A stretch of DNA of 64,000 nt from Cloacimonetes bacterium UBA3541. GTDB lineage: Bacteria; Cloacimonadota; Cloacimonadia; Cloacimonadales; Cloacimonadaceae. Below are positions 26,112 to 34,749 of this stretch, piece after piece (positions within the stretch are counted from its first letter, which is position 1; every line of letters starts with the position of its first letter). Under the pieces are notes generated by a model, which saw only the letters and a list, made by a program, of their open reading frames with translations, searched no databases and had not been told where the DNA came from. Made by a program: the position numbers and the translations under genes. The stretch is taken from the NCBI GenBank assembly GCA_002376725.1, contig DFOM01000017.1, positions 17,308 to 81,307 of the forward strand, read 5' to 3'.

Positions 26112-26744
26112 ATGCTTGGATTAATTGGTAAGAAAATAGGTATGACCCAAATTTTTGACCCGGACGGGAAGGTTATTCCCGTAACGGTTATTCAAGCAGG
26201 ACCCTGTAGAGTTGTCTACAAGCGTAGCAAAGCTAAAGAGGGTTATGATGCTCTGCAGTTAGGTTATGAAGAAATAGAGGAAAAAAGAAGCAATCGCCCT
26301 AAGATTGGACATTTTAAGAAAAATGGAACTCCCATATATCGTCATCTCAGGGAATTCCGCCCTTCTTTGGGTCAAAAAATTGAAGATATAGAAGTAGGCA
26401 CTGAATTGAAAGTGGATATTTTTCAGCCCAATGAAAAGGTGAGCATCAGTTCCCATTCTAAAGGACGTGGCTTTACAGGTGTAATGAAACGTCATGGATT
26501 TGCCGGTTTTATGAGCTCACATGGAGTGCACGAATCTTTCCGTGGTCCAGGCTCAATAGGTCAGTGTGCTCAGCCTTCTCGTGTATTTAAAGGATTGAAA
26601 ATGGCTGGACATCATGGAAATCAGAAAGTGACAGTTCGGCATCTCAAGATTGTAAAAGTTGATCCCGAACAAAATCTGATTATGGTAAAAGGTGCAGTGC
26701 CGGGACATCGTAATTCATTGGTCACAATCCATAAGGAATCATAG
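26112..26744 (+). CDS. rplC: 50S ribosomal protein L3
   Basis: Early-assembly 23S rRNA-binding protein near the peptidyl-transferase centre. 210 residues with GLIGKKIGMTQIF at the start, the SHSKGRGFTGVMKRHGF loop, and the conserved MAGHHGNQKVT with the GlnN-type residue that is methylated in some bacteria. Two bases after rpsJ, so coupled. Confidence 0.98.
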   Translation: MLGLIGKKIGMTQIFDPDGKVIPVTVIQAGPCRVVYKRSKAKEGYDALQLGYEEIEEKRSNRPKIGHFKKNGTPIYRHLREFRPSLGQKIEDIEVGTELKVDIFQPNEKVSISSHSKGRGFTGVMKRHGFAGFMSSHGVHESFRGPGSIGQCAQPSRVFKGLKMAGHHGNQKVTVRHLKIVKVDPEQNLIMVKGAVPGHRNSLVTIHKES

Positions 26745-26753
26745 GAAAAAACA

Positions 26754-27389
26754 ATGGCAACAGCAATAAAATTTAACTCCACTGGCGAAAAGATTGATGA
26801 GATAGAGCTACCAGCCCAGATTTTTGAGGTAGATGTAAATTCCCCAAAAGTTCTGTTGAATGAAGTAGTTACTATGTATTTGCGTAATCAGCGTCAGGGT
26901 ACAGTTCAAAAGAAGAATCGTGCAATGACCGCGGGTAGCACTCGCAAAATATATCGCCAAAAAGGAACGGGTAGAGCCAGACAAGGCTCTAATAGAAGTC
27001 CTATTCGTGTTCATGGTGGTCGTGCTTTCGCTATTTTGCCTAAAGATTGGTATCGTCCTATTCCTAAGAAAAAGAAAAGGCTCGCACTTAAAGTTGCATT
27101 AACTGATAGAGCAAGAGACGGACGTATCTTTGTTATTGAATCTTTTGATTTTACCGAACCGGATACCAAAAAGGCTCGCGAAATTCTGAATAAAATCATT
27201 CCAGATAAAGGATGGAAATTAGTGGTAACAGATGGGCACCATTTCCCAACTATTAAATCCTTCAAAAATCTACCAGATGTTATGACTGACCGAGCTGACA
27301 GTCTCTATGCTTACGAAATATTAAAGAGTCATTACATCGTGATGACTCAAGATGCTCTCAACAAAGTTGAGGAGGTATTCAGCAAATGA
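26754..27389 (+). CDS. rplD: 50S ribosomal protein L4
   Basis: Lines the peptide exit tunnel; in some bacteria it also represses the S10 operon through the leader RNA. 211 residues with the extended loop (TRKIYRQKGTGRARQGS and VHGGRAFAI) intact and a normal globular domain. Given the structured leader at the front of this operon, L4 is the obvious candidate regulator to test. Stop overlaps the rplW start by 4 bases (ATGA). Confidence 0.97.
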   Translation: MATAIKFNSTGEKIDEIELPAQIFEVDVNSPKVLLNEVVTMYLRNQRQGTVQKKNRAMTAGSTRKIYRQKGTGRARQGSNRSPIRVHGGRAFAILPKDWYRPIPKKKKRLALKVALTDRARDGRIFVIESFDFTEPDTKKAREILNKIIPDKGWKLVVTDGHHFPTIKSFKNLPDVMTDRADSLYAYEILKSHYIVMTQDALNKVEEVFSK

Positions 27390-27673
27390 TACATCCGAGA
27401 AATATAATTATCTCGCCTATCATCACGGAGAAAAGTGAGAAATTGGCACGAGACAATAATATGTATACTTTCAAAGTAAGCATCAATGCCAATAAAATAG
27501 AGATTAAGAAAGCTATTGAAAGAATTTTCTCCGTTAAAGTTTTGGATGTAAATACCGTTAGAATGCTCGGAAAACCAAAAAGTCTGGGTAAATATAACGG
27601 AAAACGTCCAGATTGGAAAAAAGCAATAATCACCCTCAGAGAAGGTGATAGAATTGCCGATTTTGAGATCTAA
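27386..27673 (+). CDS. rplW: 50S ribosomal protein L23
   Basis: Sits at the tunnel exit and docks trigger factor and SRP. 95 residues: IISPIITEKSEKL at the start, FKVSINANKIEIKKAIE, VNTVRMLGKPK and RPDWKKAIITL, all typical. It overlaps rplD by ATGA and precedes rplB by 10 bases. Nothing unusual. Confidence 0.97.
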   Translation: MIHPRNIIISPIITEKSEKLARDNNMYTFKVSINANKIEIKKAIERIFSVKVLDVNTVRMLGKPKSLGKYNGKRPDWKKAIITLREGDRIADFEI

Positions 27674-27683
27674 GGAGAAGACA

Positions 27684-28514
27684 ATGGCTATTAAGAAATA
27701 TAAACCAATTACTCCATCTCTCAGATTTCGTACCGGATATACTTTTAAAGAGTTAACTAAGAAAAAACCGGAAAAGTCCTTGATTAAACCGATACATAAA
27801 ACCGCAGGCAGAAATAACAGCGGAAGAATCACTTGTCGTCATCGGGGTGGTGGACATCGTCGTCATTACCGTATTATTGACTATAAAAGAGATAAATTTG
27901 GTATTCCAGCTAAAGTAGCTGCAATAGAATATGACCCTAACCGCACTGCTAGAATTGCTTTGTTGCATTATGTAGATGGTGAAAAACGTTATATCATTGC
28001 TCCCGAAGGTTTGCAAGTTGGCACTAAAGTTATGTCTGGTCCTGAGGCAGAAATTGCTCTAGGTAATGCAATTCCTCTGGAAAGAATACCATTAGGAGCT
28101 ATAGTTCACAACATTGAATTGAAAAGAGGTAAGGGTGGCCAAATTGCTCGTTCTGCAGGAGCTTTTGCGCAAGTAGTAGCTAAAGATGGAGATTATGTGC
28201 ATGTAAAGATGCCCTCCAATGATATACATCTAATACGTAAAGAATGTTTAGCTACTATTGGACAAGTAAGCAATATTGAACACAATCTAGTGCATATAGG
28301 AAAAGCTGGAAGAAATCGCTGGAAAGGTATTCGTCCCAGTGTTCGTGGTGTTGCTATGAATCCTATAGACCATCCTATGGGAGGAGGAGAAGGAAAATCC
28401 TCTGGTGGAAGACATCCTGTTTCTCCCTGGGGTAAACCTGCTAAGGGTGGAAAAACTCGTAAACCTCATAAGTATTCCGATAAATATATCGTGAAAGCAG
28501 TTAAGAAGAAATAA
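27684..28514 (+). CDS. rplB: 50S ribosomal protein L2
   Basis: Core 23S rRNA-binding protein required for subunit joining and peptidyl transfer. From the ATG at 27684 (AAGGAG upstream) it is 276 residues, the normal length; an upstream in-frame ATG at 27645 would add 13 residues lying within the rplW gene and is rejected. The GRNNSGRITCRHRGGGHRR segment and the HPMGGGEGKSSGGRHP loop with the key His are intact. Confidence 0.97.
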   Translation: MAIKKYKPITPSLRFRTGYTFKELTKKKPEKSLIKPIHKTAGRNNSGRITCRHRGGGHRRHYRIIDYKRDKFGIPAKVAAIEYDPNRTARIALLHYVDGEKRYIIAPEGLQVGTKVMSGPEAEIALGNAIPLERIPLGAIVHNIELKRGKGGQIARSAGAFAQVVAKDGDYVHVKMPSNDIHLIRKECLATIGQVSNIEHNLVHIGKAGRNRWKGIRPSVRGVAMNPIDHPMGGGEGKSSGGRHPVSPWGKPAKGGKTRKPHKYSDKYIVKAVKKK

Positions 28515-28526
28515 GGGAAGGAAATA

Positions 28527-28802
28527 ATGGCTCGTTCAATTAAAAAAGGACCCTTTGTTGACGCGCACCTTCTGAAAAAGGTAGAAGCATTAAATGCCGA
28601 AAATAAAAAGGCTGTAATTAAGACTTGGTCTCGTCGTTCTATAATTATACCTGATTTCATTGGACATACATTTTCCGTGCATAATGGACATAAATTTGTT
28701 CCCGTGTATATAACCGAAAATATGGTAGGTCATAAATTGGGAGAGTTTTCGCCCACTCGCACCTATCGCGGGCATAAAGAAAAGAAAACCAGGGCAAAAT
28801 AA
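28527..28802 (+). CDS. rpsS: 30S ribosomal protein S19
   Basis: 30S head protein that pairs with S13 and contacts A-site tRNA. 91 residues with MARSIKKGPFVDAHL, KTWSRRSIIIPDFIGHT and LGEFSPTRTYRGH, all standard. Twelve bases after rplB with a GGGAAGG ribosome-binding site. Confidence 0.98.
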   Translation: MARSIKKGPFVDAHLLKKVEALNAENKKAVIKTWSRRSIIIPDFIGHTFSVHNGHKFVPVYITENMVGHKLGEFSPTRTYRGHKEKKTRAK

Positions 28803-28815
28803 AGGAGTAATATAA

Positions 28816-29157
28816 ATGGAAGCAACTGCAAAACTCCGATTTACCCGTGGCTCTGCTCGTAAAGCAAGATTAGTGCTAGACCTTATTAGATATAAACCGG
28901 TTCCTGAAGCTCAAAATATTCTGCGTTTCTCTCGCAGAGCCGTTGCTGTGCCAATAAGTAAATTATTGGATTCAGCTATTGCTAATGCTAAACAAAAGGA
29001 TCCAAAACTGGACTTAAATAAAATGGTTGTTTCCGTTGCCACAGCTGATGAAGGTCCGCAAATGAAACGCTATATGCCCAGAGCTATGGGAAGAGCTTAT
29101 ATGATTCGCAAGCCAACCTGCCATATTGCTCTGGAAATCAGAACTTTGGAAGATTAG
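28816..29157 (+). CDS. rplV: 50S ribosomal protein L22
   Basis: Its long beta-hairpin lines the exit tunnel and is a macrolide-resistance site. 113 residues with SARKARLVLDLIR, the hairpin segment around KRYMPRAMGRAY and the closing CHIALEI strand. Residue pattern looks wild type. AAAGGAG precedes the ATG. Confidence 0.97.
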   Translation: MEATAKLRFTRGSARKARLVLDLIRYKPVPEAQNILRFSRRAVAVPISKLLDSAIANAKQKDPKLDLNKMVVSVATADEGPQMKRYMPRAMGRAYMIRKPTCHIALEIRTLED

Positions 29158-29167
29158 GAGGAATAGC

Positions 29168-29824
29168 TTGGGACAAAAAATTCACCCCATTCTCTATCGC
29201 CTCGGTGTTAATAAAGATACCGAATCTATTTGGTTTGCCGATGATCAGACCTATGTGGATTATCTGCAAGAAGATATACGCATCCGTAAATATATCCACA
29301 AACGACTGGAAGATAAGATGGTCTCTCGCGTGCAAATCTGGCGAAAAACTAACTCTATTACTATTGATATTTACACTGCTCGCCCAGGTTTAGTTATTGG
29401 CAAAAAAGGTGAAGATATAGAACGTCTTCGCAATGAATTAAATGTGCTTATTAACAAAAACCGAAAATCTCCGATAACCGTGTCCATTAATATTGAGCAA
29501 ATAGATAGGATGTGGCTGGACGCAACATTGGTAGGTAGAGAAGTGGCTCGTCAACTGGAAGAGCGAGTACCTTTCCGTAGAGCAATGAAATCCGCTATCC
29601 GTAATGTTATGAGAGAAGGTGCACAAGGCGTAAAAATCAAGGTATCTGGTCGTTTGGGTGGTACAGAAATAGCTCGCTCTGAAATCTACAAACAGGGTAG
29701 AACTCCTTTACACACTATTCGGGCAGATATTGATTATGCATGTGTTGAAGCTCTTACGACTTATGGCATAATCGGAGTTAAAGTCTGGATATATAAAGGC
29801 GATATCCTCGGTGAGGAGAAATAA
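29168..29824 (+). CDS. rpsC: 30S ribosomal protein S3
   Basis: Part of the mRNA entry channel. The start is the TTG at 29168 (TTGGGACAAAAA, MGQKIHPI), matching the invariant MGQK-HP N-terminus and preceded by AGGAGGA; a longer frame from 29126 runs through rplV and is rejected. 218 residues, with the KH domain GLVIGKKGEDIERL and the C-terminal GRLGGTEIARSE motif. Confidence 0.97.
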   Translation: MGQKIHPILYRLGVNKDTESIWFADDQTYVDYLQEDIRIRKYIHKRLEDKMVSRVQIWRKTNSITIDIYTARPGLVIGKKGEDIERLRNELNVLINKNRKSPITVSINIEQIDRMWLDATLVGREVARQLEERVPFRRAMKSAIRNVMREGAQGVKIKVSGRLGGTEIARSEIYKQGRTPLHTIRADIDYACVEALTTYGIIGVKVWIYKGDILGEEK

Positions 29825-30244
29825 ATGTTAGCACCCAAAAAAGTTAAACATCGTAAGGTAATGAAGGGAAGACGAAAGGGTCTTGCCTGGCGCGGAAATC
29901 AGGTAGATTTTGGAGATTATGGACTTATTGCCCTGGAAGATGGTTTCATAACTAGCCGCCAAATTGAGGCTGCACGTATTGCTATAACAAGATATATGAA
30001 ACGTGCGGGTAAGGTATGGATTCGTATTTTCCCCGATAAACCGATAACCAGGAAACCAGCTGAAACTCGTATGGGCAAAGGAAAAGGCTCTCCAGAATAC
30101 TGGGTGGCGGTTGTGCGTCCCGGAAGAGTTATGTTTGAAATTGAAGGAGTAGATCAAGAGGATGCAAAAGAGGCAATGCGCCTTGCCTCCCATAAATTAC
30201 CTATAAAAACTCGTATGATTGCACGAGAAGGAATTGAACTATGA
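29825..30244 (+). CDS. rplP: 50S ribosomal protein L16
   Basis: Organises the A-site region of the 50S. 139 residues: MLAPKKVKHRKVMKGR start, the GDYGLIALEDGFITSRQIEAAR motif split by the usual helix, IFPDKPITRKPAETRMGKGKG and YWVAVV. It begins on the base after the rpsC stop and overlaps rpmC by four bases. Confidence 0.98.
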   Translation: MLAPKKVKHRKVMKGRRKGLAWRGNQVDFGDYGLIALEDGFITSRQIEAARIAITRYMKRAGKVWIRIFPDKPITRKPAETRMGKGKGSPEYWVAVVRPGRVMFEIEGVDQEDAKEAMRLASHKLPIKTRMIAREGIEL

Positions 30245-30435
30245 AGATGGAAGAAATGCGTGAAATGACCGATGAAGAACTCCATAACAGACTTGAAGAA
30301 TTGCGAATAGAACTTTTTAATTTGCGTTTTCAGAAATCAAAAAACCTGCTTGACCGTCAAGATAGACCAAGAATGGTGAGAAGGGATATTGCTCGTATCC
30401 TGACTATATTGAAAGAAAGAGAAAAGAATCAGTGA
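30241..30435 (+). CDS. rpmC: 50S ribosomal protein L29
   Basis: Small two-helix protein beside the tunnel exit. 64 residues: EEMREMTDEELHNRLEELR, ELFNLRFQKS and the RRDIARILTILKER tail, all standard. The start overlaps the rplP stop (ATGA). Confidence 0.95.
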   Translation: MKMEEMREMTDEELHNRLEELRIELFNLRFQKSKNLLDRQDRPRMVRRDIARILTILKEREKNQ

Positions 30436-30442
30436 GGTAAAG

Positions 30443-30697
30443 ATGCAAAATACGCATAAAATGATTAAACAGGGTGTGGTAGTTAGCGATAAAAATGATA
30501 AGACTATTGTAGTCAGAGTTCAACGCCAATTTATCCATCCTTTGTATAAAAAGACTGTCCGCAGACATAAAAAATTTATGGCTCATGATGAAAATAATGA
30601 AGCACATGAAGGAGATATCGTTCAAATTATAGAACATCGTCCGATGAGTGCTCGCAAACGCTGGGCTCTGTATAAAATAGTAGAGCGAAGCAAATAA
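30443..30697 (+). CDS. rpsQ: 30S ribosomal protein S17
   Basis: OB-fold protein of the 30S body. 84 residues with KQGVVVSDKNDKTIVV, HPLYKKTVRRHKKFMAHDE and the RPMSARKRWAL motif near the end. Seven bases after rpmC; GAGG in front. Confidence 0.97.
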   Translation: MQNTHKMIKQGVVVSDKNDKTIVVRVQRQFIHPLYKKTVRRHKKFMAHDENNEAHEGDIVQIIEHRPMSARKRWALYKIVERSK

Positions 30698-30709
30698 AGG
30701 AGTTTTGGA

Positions 30710-31078
30710 ATGATTCAGGTTCAAACTATGTTGAATATCGCCGATAATTCCGGTGCCAGAAAAGCAATGTGTATTAATGTGCTTGGAGGCACAAGGCGTA
30801 AATATGCTACCGTAGGCGATGAAATTGTAGTAGCAATTAAATCAGCTACTCCCGGTGGTAAAGTAAAAAAAGGCAGTGTTGAACATGCTGTAATCGTGCG
30901 TACTGCTAAAGAAATCAGAAGACCAGATGGTTCTTATATCCGGTTTTCCGATAATGCTGCAGTTATTATTGATGAAAGACACGACCCTAAAGGAACACGT
31001 ATTTTCGGACCAGTAGCCCGAGAATTACGGGAGCATCATTATATGAAGATAGTTTCTTTAGCACCGGAAGTGCTATAG
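30710..31078 (+). CDS. rplN: 50S ribosomal protein L14
   Basis: Contacts L19 and the 30S at the intersubunit bridge and binds the silencing factor RsfS. 122 residues, the usual length: IQVQTMLNIADNSGAR, CINVLGG, ATPGGKVKKG and the VARELREH C-terminus. Preceded by AAAGGAG. Confidence 0.98.
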   Translation: MIQVQTMLNIADNSGARKAMCINVLGGTRRKYATVGDEIVVAIKSATPGGKVKKGSVEHAVIVRTAKEIRRPDGSYIRFSDNAAVIIDERHDPKGTRIFGPVARELREHHYMKIVSLAPEVL

Positions 31079-31087
31079 GAGATAGCT

Positions 31088-31426
31088 ATGGCTGATAATA
31101 GAGAAAAAAAACATCCTAAGATGAAACTGAAAAAAGGGGATTATGTGGTAGTGATATCCGGTGAGGATAAAGGGAAAAAGGGACATATCCTCAAAGCCTA
31201 TCCTAAAACTAATAAGGTTATCGTAGAAAGGGTGCATATGATTAAAAAACACACTAAACCCACTCAAAACAATCCCCAAGGTGGTATCATCTCTATGGAA
31301 GCCCCTATTGACGCTTCCAATGTTATGCTGTTTAATGATAGATTAAACACTGTCTCTAAACCAGTATTTGTAGTGCAAGAAGGGCGTAGAGTTCGCATCT
31401 GTAAGAAATCTGGAGAGGAGATCTAG
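31088..31426 (+). CDS. rplX: 50S ribosomal protein L24
   Basis: Assembly initiator near the tunnel exit. 112 residues with a KOW motif (KKGDYVVVISGEDKGKKGHI) followed by VERVHMIKKHTKP and GGIISMEAPIDASNV. A basic N-terminal dozen residues precedes the KOW. First gene of the spc section. Confidence 0.97.
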   Translation: MADNREKKHPKMKLKKGDYVVVISGEDKGKKGHILKAYPKTNKVIVERVHMIKKHTKPTQNNPQGGIISMEAPIDASNVMLFNDRLNTVSKPVFVVQEGRRVRICKKSGEEI

Positions 31427-31437
31427 GAGATTTTACT

Positions 31438-31983
31438 ATGAATAGATTGAAAGAACATTATAAAAATACGGTCATTCCAAATCTGCAGAAGCAGTTTAAC
31501 TATAAAAATATACATCAAGTCCCAAAGTTAGAAAAAATTGTAGTTAGTATGGGAGTTGGAGCTGCTACTCAAAATAAGGCAATTCTGGATAATGCCATAA
31601 AAGATATGGAACAGATAACAGGAAGAAAACCTGTAGTGACTCGCGCTCGGAAATCCATTTCCAATTTTAAACTAAGGAAAGGGATGCCTATCGGATGTAA
31701 AGTCACTTTGAGAGATGAAATTATGTATGAATTCTTTGACCGTCTGGTGTCTATTGTCATTCCTCGTATCCGAGATTTTCGTGGGATACCAAATGATTCT
31801 TTTGACGGACGAGGCAATTTCTCCCTCGGTTTGAAAGAACAGACGGTGTTCCCAGAAATTGAATACGATAAGATTGATACCATAAGAGGTCTAAATGTCA
31901 GTATCGTAACTACAGCTCATACCGATGAAGAAGGAAGAGCTCTTTTGAAAGAACTTGGAATGCCCTTTCAACACAATGAATAA
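31438..31983 (+). CDS. rplE: 50S ribosomal protein L5
   Basis: Binds 5S rRNA and forms a bridge with S13. 181 residues: the VPKLEKIVVSMGVG motif, TGRKPVVTRARKSISNFKLRKG split across the loop, and GNFSLGLKEQTVFPEI. Length and motifs are normal. Twelve bases after rplX. Confidence 0.98.
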   Translation: MNRLKEHYKNTVIPNLQKQFNYKNIHQVPKLEKIVVSMGVGAATQNKAILDNAIKDMEQITGRKPVVTRARKSISNFKLRKGMPIGCKVTLRDEIMYEFFDRLVSIVIPRIRDFRGIPNDSFDGRGNFSLGLKEQTVFPEIEYDKIDTIRGLNVSIVTTAHTDEEGRALLKELGMPFQHNE

Positions 31984-31992
31984 GGAGTTATT

Positions 31993-32178
31993 ATGGCAAA
32001 AAAAGCATTAATAATAAAACAACAACGTACACCTAAATTTAAAGTTAGAAAATATAACCGCTGTAAGATATGTGGCCGTCCCCGAGCTTATATGCGAGAT
32101 TTTGGTATGTGCCGTCTTTGCTTCCGTAAGTATGCTTCAGAAGGACAGATACCAGGGATAACCCGAGCCAGCTGGTAA
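31993..32178 (+). CDS. rpsN: 30S ribosomal protein S14, zinc-binding type Z
   Basis: 61 residues, the short form with a four-cysteine zinc site: CKIC (24-27 approx.) and CRLC (40-43 approx.), closing with the invariant ITRASW. It therefore depends on zinc, like L36 in the same operon; no zinc-free paralogue is seen here. Confidence 0.97.
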   Translation: MAKKALIIKQQRTPKFKVRKYNRCKICGRPRAYMRDFGMCRLCFRKYASEGQIPGITRASW

Positions 32179-32195
32179 TATTTCAGGAGGAATAA

Positions 32196-32609
32196 ATGAG
32201 TGTTAGTGATCCGATAGCTGATGCATTGACCAAAATACGCAATGCATATCGTGCCGGACATCAACAGGTGATAATCAATCATAGTAAATTAATAGAAGCT
32301 ATAGTTAAGATTCTCGCCACTGAAAATTATATAAATAGCATACAGGTTCTGGATAAGGACCCTGAACAGAAGATAAATTATAAACGTATTTTGATTAATC
32401 TTCGCTATACTAATGATGGAAAACCTGTCTTACAAGGGTTGGAACGAGTATCCAAACCGGGAAGACGAGTTTATGTAGGTGCCAAAAACCTTCCTCGCGT
32501 ATTTAATAATACAGGTTGTGCTATTATCTCAACTTCTCAAGGTGTTATGATAGATAGAGATGCACGCATAAAACGCGTCGGTGGCGAATATATCTGTAAG
32601 GTATGGTAG
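32196..32609 (+). CDS. rpsH: 30S ribosomal protein S8
   Basis: Central-domain 16S binder; in E. coli it represses the spc operon. 137 residues: DPIADALTKIRNA start, RVSKPGRRVYVGAKNLP and the C-terminal ISTSQGVMIDRDARIKRVGGE segment. AGGAGG upstream. Nothing unusual. Confidence 0.97.
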   Translation: MSVSDPIADALTKIRNAYRAGHQQVIINHSKLIEAIVKILATENYINSIQVLDKDPEQKINYKRILINLRYTNDGKPVLQGLERVSKPGRRVYVGAKNLPRVFNNTGCAIISTSQGVMIDRDARIKRVGGEYICKVW

Positions 32610-32618
32610 GAGGTTGAT

Positions 32619-33191
32619 ATGTCACGCATAGGAAAAGCCCCTATTAAATTTGATCAAGATACTCAAATAGTAGTTAAAGATAACATCGTATCAGTAAAAG
32701 GAAAAATGGGTGAATTGCATTATCAGCTTATGCCCGGAATAAGTGTTGAGATTTTGGATGGAGTATTACAGGTAAAACGCTGTAATGATAGCAAGGAACA
32801 AAAAGCTCTGCATGGCTTAACGCGAGCGTTATTACAAAATATGGTCAAGGGCGTTAGTGAAGGTTACCAAAAAAATTTGCTTGTGATTGGAACCGGTTAT
32901 TCAGCACAGAGAATCGGTCCCTGGTTAAAATTGAGCCTGGGCTATTCTCATGACATTATTATAGAAGTTCCAGAAAGCTTAACCGTGGAAACAGAAGCTG
33001 TACCTCGTACAAAGACCTCACGAAGTGATATACAAAGCATAATTAGAGTTAAGGGAATAGATAAACAGTTGGTTGGAGAATTTGCCGCCGAAATCCGTGC
33101 CTGTCGTCCCCCTGAAAACTATAAAGGGAAAGGCATCCGTTATGAAAATGAACATGTCATTATTAAAGCTGGTAAAGCTGGGACGAAGTAG
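32619..33191 (+). CDS. rplF: 50S ribosomal protein L6
   Basis: Two-domain protein near the GTPase centre. 190 residues: MSRIGKAPI start, GELHYQL strand, GLTRALLQNMVKGVSEGY, and the C-terminal RACRPPENYKGKGIRYENE motif. A little longer than the common 177-180 at its C-terminus. Confidence 0.97.
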   Translation: MSRIGKAPIKFDQDTQIVVKDNIVSVKGKMGELHYQLMPGISVEILDGVLQVKRCNDSKEQKALHGLTRALLQNMVKGVSEGYQKNLLVIGTGYSAQRIGPWLKLSLGYSHDIIIEVPESLTVETEAVPRTKTSRSDIQSIIRVKGIDKQLVGEFAAEIRACRPPENYKGKGIRYENEHVIIKAGKAGTK

Positions 33192-33205
33192 ACGAGGAGT
33201 GAAAT

Positions 33206-33577
33206 ATGACTAAATCCAATACCAAAATTAAAGTTGAACATCGGAATCGCCGTAGAGCTGCTATACGCAAGAAAGTGCGTGGAACAGAAGAACGTCCACG
33301 TCTGGTAGTTTTCCGTAGTCTAAAACATATCTATGCTCAAATTATTGATGATACAAGGGGTAAGACCCTAGTCACAGCTTCCACCAGAGGAAAAGATATT
33401 CAGATACCTGCCGGTATGAAAAAGACCGAACAAAGCTTTCTCGTTGGACAAAAACTGGGTGAGAAAGCCCTCGCTGTTGGAATTAAAAAAGTAGCTTTTG
33501 ATCGGGCAGGCTGCAAATATCACGGTCGGGTTAAAGCACTAGCAGAAGGTGCCCGTAAAGCCGGACTGGACTTCTAA
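33206..33577 (+). CDS. rplR: 50S ribosomal protein L18
   Basis: 5S rRNA-binding protein. 123 residues with RRRAAIRKKVRGTEERPRL, VFRSLKHIYAQIIDD, and the FDRAGCKYHGRVKALAEGAR C-terminus. Fourteen bases after rplF; GAGGAG in front of the ATG. Confidence 0.97.
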   Translation: MTKSNTKIKVEHRNRRRAAIRKKVRGTEERPRLVVFRSLKHIYAQIIDDTRGKTLVTASTRGKDIQIPAGMKKTEQSFLVGQKLGEKALAVGIKKVAFDRAGCKYHGRVKALAEGARKAGLDF

Positions 33578-33590
33578 AAAGGGAGGAATA

Positions 33591-34109
33591 GTGAATTACG
33601 AATATAACCAAGCAGAAGAAGAAAAACTGTTTGAAACCGTTATAGACACCAAAAGAGTGGCAAAAGTAGTTAAAGGTGGACGAAATTTTAGTTTCAGTGC
33701 CATTGTTGTTGTTGGTGACCGTGCTGGTAATGTTGGAGTGGGTTATGGAAAAGCTAACGAAATTGCTGATGCCATTCGCAAAGCCAAGGGAAAAGCTCAA
33801 AAAAATATGTTTAAAGTTCCAATTATAAAAGGAACTATCCCCCACGAAATAACGGCTCGTTATGGTGCAAGTAAGGTGATGATGAAGCCTGCATCTGAAG
33901 GAACTGGAATCATAGCTGGTGGAACTGCTCGTGCCATATTTGAAGCTGCTGGAATTGAAAACATACTTTGTAAATCTTTAGGCTCAAACACTCCTTGCAA
34001 TGTAGTCAAAGCAACCGTGCTTGGTCTTCAATCTATGCGAACCCTTTCCGATGTTGCTAAGCTTCGCGGTAAATCCGTTGCTGAAATAACTGGTCAGGAG
34101 GCGAAATGA
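33591..34109 (+). CDS. rpsE: 30S ribosomal protein S5
   Basis: Decoding-fidelity protein of the 30S body. Start taken as the GTG at 33591 (GGGAGGA six bases before), giving 172 residues; an in-frame ATG at 33549 lies inside rplR and is rejected. RVAKVVKGGRNFSFSAIVVVGD, GNVGVGYGKANE, PASEGTGIIAGG and the LRGKSVAEI end are all present. The spectinomycin-loop region looks normal. Overlaps rpmD by ATGA. Confidence 0.97.
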   Translation: MNYEYNQAEEEKLFETVIDTKRVAKVVKGGRNFSFSAIVVVGDRAGNVGVGYGKANEIADAIRKAKGKAQKNMFKVPIIKGTIPHEITARYGASKVMMKPASEGTGIIAGGTARAIFEAAGIENILCKSLGSNTPCNVVKATVLGLQSMRTLSDVAKLRGKSVAEITGQEAK

Positions 34110-34291
34110 AGATCAAAGTCACACAAGTTAGAAGCACTATTAATAGACCAGAAAAACAGAAGCGGGTTATTGAATCTTTAGGTTTAGGCCGTCCTGGCAA
34201 AAGTAGAATTCACGATGATAACCCCTGTATTCGGGGAATGATTAATAAAGTTTCTCATCTTATCAAAGTTGAAGAAATAAAGGAAGAATAA
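34106..34291 (+). CDS. rpmD: 50S ribosomal protein L30
   Basis: 61 residues with the typical KVTQVRSTINRPEKQKRVIESLGLG and DNPCIRGMINKVSHLI segments. Starts inside the rpsE stop (ATGA). Standard. Confidence 0.95.
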   Translation: MKIKVTQVRSTINRPEKQKRVIESLGLGRPGKSRIHDDNPCIRGMINKVSHLIKVEEIKEE

Positions 34292-34292
34292 T

Positions 34293-34748
34293 ATGCTTAC
34301 TCTTTCCAATCTTGAAAAACCGCAAGGCAAAAAAACCAAAAAACGTTTAGGTAAAGGACAAGGCTCTGGAATAGGTCGTCAATCTGGCCGTGGTCATAAA
34401 GGACATAAATCCCGTACCGGAGGTAAAATTCCTATCTATTTTGAAGGTGGTCAAATGCCAATAAATCGTCGCCTTCCTAAACGTGGCTTCAAGAATGTAT
34501 TCCATAAAAATTATCGCGTGCTTAATCTTTCTAAATTACAAAATACAGAAGAAACAGAATTTGATATTCCCAAGCTAGAAATGTTGGGGTTAATACCGGT
34601 TAAAGGGAAAAAGGGAAAATACCCAGTTAAAGTTCTGGCTTTCTCTAGTGAGGAATTCACCAAGACCGTTCATATTAGAGCCAATGCCTTTTCCAAAAAG
34701 GCTAAAGAACTAATAGAAGCGAACGGCGGAAAGGCGGAGGTAATCTAA
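34293..34748 (+). CDS. rplO: 50S ribosomal protein L15
   Basis: Late-assembly 50S protein. 151 residues: the Gly/Lys/Arg-rich N-terminus (RLGKGQGSGIGRQSGRGHKG), FEGGQMPINRRLPKRGF and a C-terminal VHIRANAFSKKAKELIEANGG. One base after rpmD. Confidence 0.97.
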   Translation: MLTLSNLEKPQGKKTKKRLGKGQGSGIGRQSGRGHKGHKSRTGGKIPIYFEGGQMPINRRLPKRGFKNVFHKNYRVLNLSKLQNTEETEFDIPKLEMLGLIPVKGKKGKYPVKVLAFSSEEFTKTVHIRANAFSKKAKELIEANGGKAEVI

Positions 34749-34749
34749 T

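Noticed and set aside
27347..27832. 161-codon minus-strand frame over rplW/rplB
   Set aside because: It is antisense to highly conserved r-protein genes and has no ribosome-binding site or family likeness.
29126..29167. Longer N-terminus for rpsC
   Set aside because: The extra 14 residues overlap rplV; the invariant MGQKIHP start at the TTG at 29168 with AGGAGG fits better.
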